A model generated the notes under the pieces. It made no database searches, was not told the DNA's origin, and worked only from the letters and a program-made list of their open reading frames with translations. From positions 6,452 to 18,180 of the forward strand of contig MGUR01000048.1 of assembly GCA_001800075.1 (NCBI GenBank): a stretch of 11,729 nucleotides of DNA. The letters are read 5' to 3'. A program made the translations under genes and the position numbers. This DNA comes from Elusimicrobia bacterium RIFCSPLOWO2_01_FULL_59_12 (GTDB taxonomy: Bacteria > Elusimicrobiota > Elusimicrobia > 2-01-FULL-59-12). Positions 6,816 to 11,729 of the stretch are shown here, piece after piece. The first letter of the stretch is position 1; each line of letters starts with the position of its first letter.

Positions 6816-7385
6816 TCATGAGGGGAGCTGTTTTTGAAAAACAACGGCTTCAAAACCAAAGAGATCGATGTGTTTAATTTCGTCAAACTTGTTTGCCCGA
6901 TAAAAGCACATGGCAGGCGCGTGCTTGACATCGGTAAAAACGAAATACTGGATGACCCCCGTCTCCACAAAAAATTTTTCCAAGGCGCTTAGGAGGTGAT
7001 TGCCAACTCCTCTCCGATGGTATTCCGGTCTAACGGATACCGCTATAAGCTCAGCCTTTATCCCAAGACGCCGACAATAAACCGCCTTTTTTAAGAGCCG
7101 TATCAATTCAAGAAACCGGCATGCTTTGAGCATTTCAGCGACCATTCTTATCTGGAGCGTAAAAGATAGATAGGCGCGCGAAGCGCACCCCGATATAAAT
7201 CCCGCAAACTGGTTGTTCTCTTCATAAAGGACAAACGCGCAGCAAAGGGGGTTGTCTAATATGGACCGGTAAAATGCAGTCAGGCAGGGGCCACTTAATT
7301 CACCGGAGAAGTAACCTTTAAATGTTTCTTTGTGCAACAGGACAATGGATTCGAGGTCGGCACGGGAAGCCGACTTAATATCCAT
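6816..7385 (-). CDS. GNAT-family N-acetyltransferase
   Basis: This 189-residue acyl-CoA-dependent acetyltransferase has the acetyl-CoA pyrophosphate loop at RPEYHRRGVGNHLL (119-132), within which RRGVGN (124-129) matches the R/QxxGxG/A motif. The preceding strand is AELIAVSV (111-118). AMCFYRANKF (158-167) is the usual motif B region, where the Tyr can act as general acid. I chose ATG 7385 because the GNAT fold starts with MDIKSASRADLESI. An upstream in-frame start at 7469 would add 28 Cys/Lys-rich residues lying inside the aminotransferase gene. It overlaps that gene by 11 bp, so the two are surely co-translated. This suggests it acylates the amino group that the aminotransferase installs on a sugar. 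GNAT proteins have very diverse substrates, so this role is an inference. Confidence 0.85.
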   Translation of the reverse strand: MDIKSASRADLESIVLLHKETFKGYFSGELSGPCLTAFYRSILDNPLCCAFVLYEENNQFAGFISGCASRAYLSFTLQIRMVAEMLKACRFLELIRLLKKAVYCRRLGIKAELIAVSVRPEYHRRGVGNHLLSALEKFFVETGVIQYFVFTDVKHAPAMCFYRANKFDEIKHIDLFGFEAVVFQKQLPS

Positions 7386-8472
7386 AATGCTCTTTGATTC
7401 GAGAGCAGATGTTAAGAATATCTTTTTTCTGCAAACCGCAGTAAACCGGCAGAGACAGGCCTTGTTCAAATCCTCGATTTGAGACCGGGAACTCTTCTTC
7501 GCGATATCCTAGAAAATTGAAACAGGGCTGACGGTGCAGAGGAAAAAAGAAACTCCTCGTCTGGATGCCGTTTTCCTCCAAATGTTTGCATAGGTCCTCT
7601 TTGTCTTCAGCCAGGACGTTCGTCCTAAACGGTACCAGATTCGAATGCGATACCTCCTCGAGAAACTTCAGCTCTTTGACGCCGGAAAGCTCCCGCCTAT
7701 AAAGAGCGTAGTTGCGTGATTTGAGCCGCTTAATCTCATTAAATTTTTTTATTTGAGCGACGCCGATCGCGCTCTGCAAATCGGTCATCCTGAAATTCAT
7801 GCCCAACGCGGGATGGATAAAGACGCCGCTGCTTGAGCGTCCCTGGTTGCGTATGAGCTTCGCCCGTTCATAGACATCTTCCCGGTTGGTTAGAATCACG
7901 GCCCCTTCACCGGTGGTTATGGTTTTATCCGCAAAAAAGGAAATCATCCCAACATCTCCCAGGGTACCGGTGTGCTTGTTGTTATAAAACACACCAAAGC
8001 CTTGGGCGGCATCTTCAATGACCGTCAGGTTGTGGGCACGGGCCATTTGTAGGACCGGCGCCATATCGGCGGACTGGCCGTAAACATGAACAGGCATAAT
8101 CGCTTTGGTCTTTTCGGTTATCCGTTCCTCCAATTTATCGGTATCGATCGTAAAGGTGTCATCCGTGACATCGCAAAAAACGGGCCGGGCCCCGGCGAAA
8201 TGGACCGATGTCGCCGACGCAATGAAGGTAAAATCGGGAACAATGACTTCATCCCCGGGCCCAATGCCAAGGGATAATACCGCCAGAAAGAGCGCCATGG
8301 TACCGTTCGTGACCGGCAACGCATATTTTGCCCCGGTAACATCTTTTATCAAACTGACAAACTCTTCGGTAAAAGGGCCTTCCGTAAGCCATTGGTTCGC
8401 TATCACTTTTTTTAAATTTTCCAGTTCTTCTTTTCCCACGTAGGGAATAAGCTGTGGAATCTTATAGGGCAT
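7375..8472 (-). CDS. DegT/DnrJ/EryC1/StrS-family sugar aminotransferase (PLP)
   Basis: This 365-residue PLP enzyme transfers an amino group, normally from glutamate, to a keto-sugar nucleotide. Family landmarks are WLTEGPFTEEF (28-38), VTNGTMAL (54-61), GPGDEVIVPDFTFIA (71-85) and VIEDAAQGFG (151-160), with Asp154 contacting the pyridine nitrogen. SFFADKTITTGEGA (178-191) carries the Schiff-base Lys183, and NFRMTDLQSAIG follows further on. The N-terminal part resembles perosamine-synthase-type enzymes, which act at C-4, but I cannot separate these from C-3 aminases by eye. The start is ATG 8472, 11 bases past the upstream stop, with AAGGAAA 6 bases before it. In-frame starts at 8490 and 8517 lie inside the preceding gene and lack the typical N-terminus. 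The 4-keto substrate would need a 4,6-dehydratase. The neighbouring epimerase/dehydratase or a gmd outside the window could supply it. Confidence 0.92.
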   Translation of the reverse strand: MPYKIPQLIPYVGKEELENLKKVIANQWLTEGPFTEEFVSLIKDVTGAKYALPVTNGTMALFLAVLSLGIGPGDEVIVPDFTFIASATSVHFAGARPVFCDVTDDTFTIDTDKLEERITEKTKAIMPVHVYGQSADMAPVLQMARAHNLTVIEDAAQGFGVFYNNKHTGTLGDVGMISFFADKTITTGEGAVILTNREDVYERAKLIRNQGRSSSGVFIHPALGMNFRMTDLQSAIGVAQIKKFNEIKRLKSRNYALYRRELSGVKELKFLEEVSHSNLVPFRTNVLAEDKEDLCKHLEENGIQTRSFFFPLHRQPCFNFLGYREEEFPVSNRGFEQGLSLPVYCGLQKKDILNICSRIKEHYGY

Positions 8473-8483
8473 GCTGCGTTTCC

Positions 8484-9887
8484 TTACCATAATTTGAATT
8501 GACGAAGCGCGAGCCAAAACATCTTCAATAGCACATAGCCGTGCTTGAAGGGGTGAGTTTTTGTTTTTCCGTATTCCCGCGGTCTATACGTAACGGGAAC
8601 CTCAACGACTTTTAAATTATTTTTGACCACGCCGAAAATCAATTCAAAATCTCCAAAAGGGTCAAAATTCCCGAACTCAGCAAAGGTCTTCCTGACCTTC
8701 AGATAATTCCGTTTGGACAATGCTTTCAAACCACACAGGGTATCGCTAAACCGTTGACCCAAAAGTATAGTAAACATATTGCCGAACGCTCTGTTGCCTA
8801 TCAGATTGACCAGCGGCATAGTGTCCTTCTTCAAGCGGTAAATTAAGCGCGACCCATTCAGATATTCACCGAGACCTTTTCGGTAGATCTCCCAAAATTT
8901 CTCTATTTCCTCGGGCGCCGTCGTCAAATCGCCTTCGAGCCACATCACAAAGTCGCCTTTGGCGGAATCAAAACCTTTTCTAAAAGCATCGCCCTGTCCG
9001 ATTCCGTCTTGAATGAGCAATACAATGTCTTTATCCGGATACCGTTTTATCATTTTTTGTATTTCTTCTCGGGTCCCGTCCACCGAATGACCTTCCACGA
9101 ATATGATTTCGGTATGCCTGGCGACCTGAGGAATTCGTTGGATTAACGGTTCGATATTGTCTCGTTCATCTCGGCAGGTGATGACCACCGAGGCGGTCTG
9201 ATCGTCAATTCGGTCCGGCTCCATGATCGGGCGGGCCGTAATAATTTGTATGAGGTCCAAACGTCGGATGAAGGGGAGTTTGGCGATAAATCGGTTTACC
9301 ACCCAGGACAGCAGAGGGATATTGATCGGCAAGAGTAAAAAGAAATTTCTGCTGATCGGCTGGTAGTTGGTTATGGCAAGGAAATTATCAATATCATCGA
9401 TGGATAACCAGTGGTTGAGATCTTCCGGCATTTTGAGGCGCGCTTTTTCTGCCAACTTCAAAACGATTTCCCACAAGGGGTTGTATTGAATGATGACCAG
9501 CCGGGTGTGAGGGGAACAGTAAGCCCAGAGTTTTTCTAATAACTTCTGTATGTCGCCGATTCTGTTTAACGTGCTGTTCAGAATGATATAGTCGAATTTT
9601 TCGGTTTGAGGCCATGTGTCTTTTTCTATGTCCAAACATTTAAATTGAAGATTCTCACGACCATATCGTGCCGTTGCCGCCGCAATTAAGTCTTCATCCT
9701 TATCAATCCCAAGCCCATAAGCTGGATTGAGGTCGTTCAGAACACTCCCATTGGTGCATGATAAATCGAGAACAGAAGCTTGCCCCGCCACATTAAATTT
9801 CAAAATCCGGCTGATATAGGCGTAATAATAGCGATTCTTTTTTCTCCATTTTTCAACCGCAGCAGGCTTGTCAGGGCGACTACCCAT
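8484..9887 (-). CDS. Bifunctional fusion: class I methyltransferase + family 2 glycosyltransferase
   Basis: This 467-residue protein has two enzymatic halves. Residues about 30-215 look like a SAM methyltransferase: SVLDLSCTNGSVL (38-50) stands at motif I, GLGIDKDED (58-66) at motif II, FDYIILNSTLNRIGD (98-112) at motif IV, and RLVIIQYNP (129-137) further on. Motif I is unusual, with SCTNG where GCGxG is expected, so SAM binding may be altered. Residues about 231-450 form a DPM1-like GT2: SVVITCRDERDNI (233-245), IIFVEGHSVDGT (261-272), GIGQGDAFRKGF (295-306), WLEGDLTTAPEEI (316-328), SDTLCGLKAL (381-390) and FGDFELI (411-417). EGD (318-320) replaces the first Asp of the usual DxD. No transmembrane anchor is evident. 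The gene follows the epimerase by 5 bp and is followed by the aminotransferase 11 bp later. Coupling methylation and transfer of one sugar, or a degenerate methyltransferase used as a docking domain, are both possible. Confidence 0.85.
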   Translation of the reverse strand: MGSRPDKPAAVEKWRKKNRYYYAYISRILKFNVAGQASVLDLSCTNGSVLNDLNPAYGLGIDKDEDLIAAATARYGRENLQFKCLDIEKDTWPQTEKFDYIILNSTLNRIGDIQKLLEKLWAYCSPHTRLVIIQYNPLWEIVLKLAEKARLKMPEDLNHWLSIDDIDNFLAITNYQPISRNFFLLLPINIPLLSWVVNRFIAKLPFIRRLDLIQIITARPIMEPDRIDDQTASVVITCRDERDNIEPLIQRIPQVARHTEIIFVEGHSVDGTREEIQKMIKRYPDKDIVLLIQDGIGQGDAFRKGFDSAKGDFVMWLEGDLTTAPEEIEKFWEIYRKGLGEYLNGSRLIYRLKKDTMPLVNLIGNRAFGNMFTILLGQRFSDTLCGLKALSKRNYLKVRKTFAEFGNFDPFGDFELIFGVVKNNLKVVEVPVTYRPREYGKTKTHPFKHGYVLLKMFWLALRQFKLW

Positions 9888-9892
9888 CGAGG

Positions 9893-10813
9893 TTAAATCA
9901 CTTTATAAGGACAGTATCGCCTGTAATAGGAAAATAATTTCATCATTTCTTTGATCCCGTCGTCGATGTTGTGCCGGGTACTGAAACCGAGCCTTTTTAT
10001 CTTAGTGAACGAAACATTAAAATTTCTTTTATCGCTGGCGGACAGCTTGGACAAGATAATCTCACAATCAACGTATTGCTTGATCTTCTCGGCGACGTCC
10101 AATTTTGTCAGATTTAATGTTTCGTCTCCGACGTTGTAAATCTCCCCGATCATGCGATCGCGATTGTTCAGCGTAAACAAATAGGCTCTGACCGCATCCC
10201 GTATGTGCATGAACGTCCGCCTCGAAAAACTCTCAAAAATGACGATGGTTTTCTCGTTGATGGCGCGATACAGAAAATCGTTGACCATTAAGTCGTTTCT
10301 CATCCTGGGACTATTGCCGAATAGAGTCGCAAACCGCAACGCCACGGAATCCCGCCTGGTCATGACGGCTTGTTCCGCCTCATATTTTGTCTTTCCGTAG
10401 GCGCTTAACACCCGTATCGGTGAATCTTCATCACAGTCTTTGTTGTCTTTTCCATAAAAAGAAGTCGTCGACGCATAAATCAGCAGTTGAGACGAGTCCT
10501 TGATGTGGTCTACAATTCTTTTTGTGGCTCCCGTATTGATGGCCTGTGCCGAAAAGGGGTTTTCATCGCACGCCGGGGCGCCGCTGATGGCTGCAAGATG
10601 AAAAATAATGTCATATCCGGCGAGATCTTTTTTTTCTAAGTTTCGAATGTCCTTCTGAATGACATGAAGGTTCTGATGGTCAACAAAATGCAGTAACGAT
10701 TCATACCCATACATGAAATTATCCAACACGTAGACGGTATGCCCGTTTTTCAGAAGCTCCTCTGTTAAAAGTGTTCCAACGTAACCGGCCCCGCCGGTAA
10801 CAAGTATATTCAT
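9893..10813 (-). CDS. NAD-dependent sugar epimerase/dehydratase (extended SDR)
   Basis: This 306-residue extended SDR enzyme acts on an NDP-sugar. VTGGAGYVG (5-13) is the nucleotide loop and VLDNF (29-33) carries the NAD-selecting Asp31. FHLAAISGAP (71-80) and YASTTSFYG (113-121) hold the catalytic Ser/Thr, and YGKTK (139-143) holds Tyr139 and Lys143. RRTFMHIRDAVRAYL (about 198-212) and IYNVGDETLNLTK mark the substrate domain. The C-terminal YYRRYCP is lineage-specific in my view. It differs clearly from the + strand epimerase at 2493 (for example YGKTK against YSWQK), so it is not a recent duplicate. The start ATG 10813 directly begins the first beta strand, and an AAGGAG lies just upstream. 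Local GC is low, about 40% at 10021-10080. In context it could generate or reduce the keto-sugar aminated by the DegT enzyme, but no reaction can be assigned. Confidence 0.88.
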   Translation of the reverse strand: MNILVTGGAGYVGTLLTEELLKNGHTVYVLDNFMYGYESLLHFVDHQNLHVIQKDIRNLEKKDLAGYDIIFHLAAISGAPACDENPFSAQAINTGATKRIVDHIKDSSQLLIYASTTSFYGKDNKDCDEDSPIRVLSAYGKTKYEAEQAVMTRRDSVALRFATLFGNSPRMRNDLMVNDFLYRAINEKTIVIFESFSRRTFMHIRDAVRAYLFTLNNRDRMIGEIYNVGDETLNLTKLDVAEKIKQYVDCEIILSKLSASDKRNFNVSFTKIKRLGFSTRHNIDDGIKEMMKLFSYYRRYCPYKVI

Positions 10814-10851
10814 CCTTCATTTCTCCTTTTCGGCGTCCGCTTTCGGCTGTT

Positions 10852-11729
10852 CTATGAAGAGGTTTCAGGATTTACCAGTACGCGCGAGTGCTGCGCCCGC
10901 TGCTCATAGAAGCGGACCGTGTTTACTAGTCCCTTCTGGAGCGGTACCTGGGCTTTGAAGCCGAAGAGTTTGAATGCTTTCGAGGTATCCAGCCTGCGGC
11001 GCGGCTGGCCGTCTGGGCGGCTGGCGTCCCAGCGCAGCTTGCCTTTGAAGCCTGTCAGCTTGGCGATGAGCTCCACGAGCTTCTTGATGGAAATGTCTTC
11101 CCCCGAGCCCAGGTTGACCGGCGCCGCGTCGTTGTAGTATTCCGCCGCGCGAAGAATCCCCTCAGCGGCATCTTCGGCGTAAAGGAACTCGCGGGTCGGC
11201 TTGCCCGTTCCCCAGACGACAATGTCCTTGTCCCCGCGCGCTTTCGCTTCCAGGCACTTGCGGATCAAGGCGGGAATCACATGTGAAGTTTCCAAATCAA
11301 AATGGTCGCGCGGTCCGTAAAGATTCGCTGGCAGGAGGTAGATCGCGTTAAAGCCGTACTGTTGGCGGTAGGCCTGCGCTTGGACCAGCAGCATCTTCTT
11401 GGCCAGGCCGTAGGGGGCGTTGGTTTCTTCCGGATATCCTTCCCAGAGAGCGCTTTCCCGGAACGGAACCGGCGTGAATTTCGGATATGCGCAAACCGTT
11501 CCGACCTGGAGAAACTTGGAGACCTTTTTACGCCGCGCGTAGTCCATGAGCTGGATGCCCATCAGGGCGTTGTCGTAAAAGAAGCGGCCGGGTTCCGCGC
11601 GGTTGGCACCGATCCCCCCGCAGACCGCGGCCAGGTGAATAATCAACGTGGGGCGGGCGGCCTCCAGCAGACGGTCGATGCCCGAAGCCTGTCGCAGATC
11701 GAACTCCCGGCTCCGCGGCACGGTGATCG
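10852..11729 (-). CDS. fcl: GDP-L-fucose synthase (5' end beyond the window)
   Basis: This enzyme (also called wcaG) performs the final 3,5-epimerisation and 4-reduction of GDP-4-keto-6-deoxy-D-mannose to GDP-L-fucose, using NADPH. The open frame runs off the right edge. About 30 N-terminal residues, including the Rossmann glycine loop, are missing, so the GTG at 11721 is internal. Numbering from that codon, HLAAVCGGIGANRAEP (29-44) is diagnostic for the family. VGTVCAYPK (73-81) contains the Thr/Cys pair matching Ser107/Cys109 of the E. coli enzyme. NAPYGLAKK (101-109) gives catalytic Tyr104 and Lys108, and ETSHVIPALIR (144-154) gives the His147 that acts as acid with the Cys. NLYGPRDHFD (133-142) is also conserved. 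The usual partner, GDP-mannose 4,6-dehydratase (gmd), is not in the window and is expected just beyond its right end. GC is high (about 60% at 11221-11280), unlike the next four genes. Confidence 0.93.
   Translation of the reverse strand, partial: ITVPRSREFDLRQASGIDRLLEAARPTLIIHLAAVCGGIGANRAEPGRFFYDNALMGIQLMDYARRKKVSKFLQVGTVCAYPKFTPVPFRESALWEGYPEETNAPYGLAKKMLLVQAQAYRQQYGFNAIYLLPANLYGPRDHFDLETSHVIPALIRKCLEAKARGDKDIVVWGTGKPTREFLYAEDAAEGILRAAEYYNDAAPVNLGSGEDISIKKLVELIAKLTGFKGKLRWDASRPDGQPRRRLDTSKAFKLFGFKAQVPLQKGLVNTVRFYEQRAQHSRVLVNPETSS

Noticed and set aside
7386..7469. Longer GNAT reading frame starting at 7469
   Set aside because: The extra 28 residues lie inside the aminotransferase coding region and do not resemble a GNAT N-terminus.
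8473..8517. Longer aminotransferase starts at 8490 and 8517
   Set aside because: They overlap the fusion gene, whereas ATG 8472 has AAGGAAA at proper spacing and gives the normal family N-terminus.
1..11729. CRISPR arrays, tRNA genes, insertion sequences or long direct repeats
   Set aside because: I saw no regularly spaced repeats, cloverleaf sequences, transposase motifs or terminal inverted repeats; the window is almost entirely protein-coding.

Overview
The window is a stretch of a surface-glycan (O-antigen, capsule or exopolysaccharide type) biosynthesis locus. Nearly every gene makes, modifies or transfers an activated sugar. Nothing fixes the host. The tight gene packing, GTG and TTG starts, mid-to-high GC with marked local variation, and several uncommon protein architectures would suit a diderm, possibly uncultivated, environmental bacterium, but that is only an inference. 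I see no tRNA, rRNA, CRISPR array, insertion sequence or integrase.

Left half, + strand (1-4636): the tail of an unidentified gene and what looks like an internally deleted methyltransferase remnant (51-170) are followed by four intact genes. These are a DPM1-like family 2 glycosyltransferase (163-912), a compact asparagine synthase / amidotransferase (905-2470), an extended-SDR NAD-dependent sugar epimerase/dehydratase (2493-3407) and a TylC3-type sugar C-methyltransferase (3404-4636). Overlaps of 8 and 4 bp, and one 22-bp gap with a strong Shine-Dalgarno, make this one operon. Together they suggest a modified (amidated and/or C-methylated, branched) sugar.

Right half, - strand (11729 down to 4623), in transcription order: GDP-L-fucose synthase (fcl, 5' end outside the window), a second NAD-dependent epimerase/dehydratase, a methyltransferase-GT2 fusion protein, a DegT-family sugar aminotransferase, a GNAT acetyltransferase, a class I methyltransferase, and a multi-membrane-spanning GT-C enzyme (PMT_2/ArnT type). 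The start of the last gene seems to have been disrupted by a one-base frameshift. The aminotransferase plus acetyltransferase point to an N-acylated amino sugar, and fcl points to fucose. The GT-C enzyme would transfer a sugar from a polyprenyl-phosphate donor at the outer face of the membrane.

The two units converge and overlap tail to tail by 14 bp (4623-4636), with no room for a conventional terminator. Base composition is mosaic: the + operon and fcl are roughly 60% GC or more in sampled lines, while genes around 8.5-10.8 kb drop to about 40% in places. This suggests assembly from different sources. The best leads are the MT-GT2 fusion, the broken GT-C start, the methyltransferase remnant, and the unusual grouping of an amidotransferase with a C-methyltransferase.
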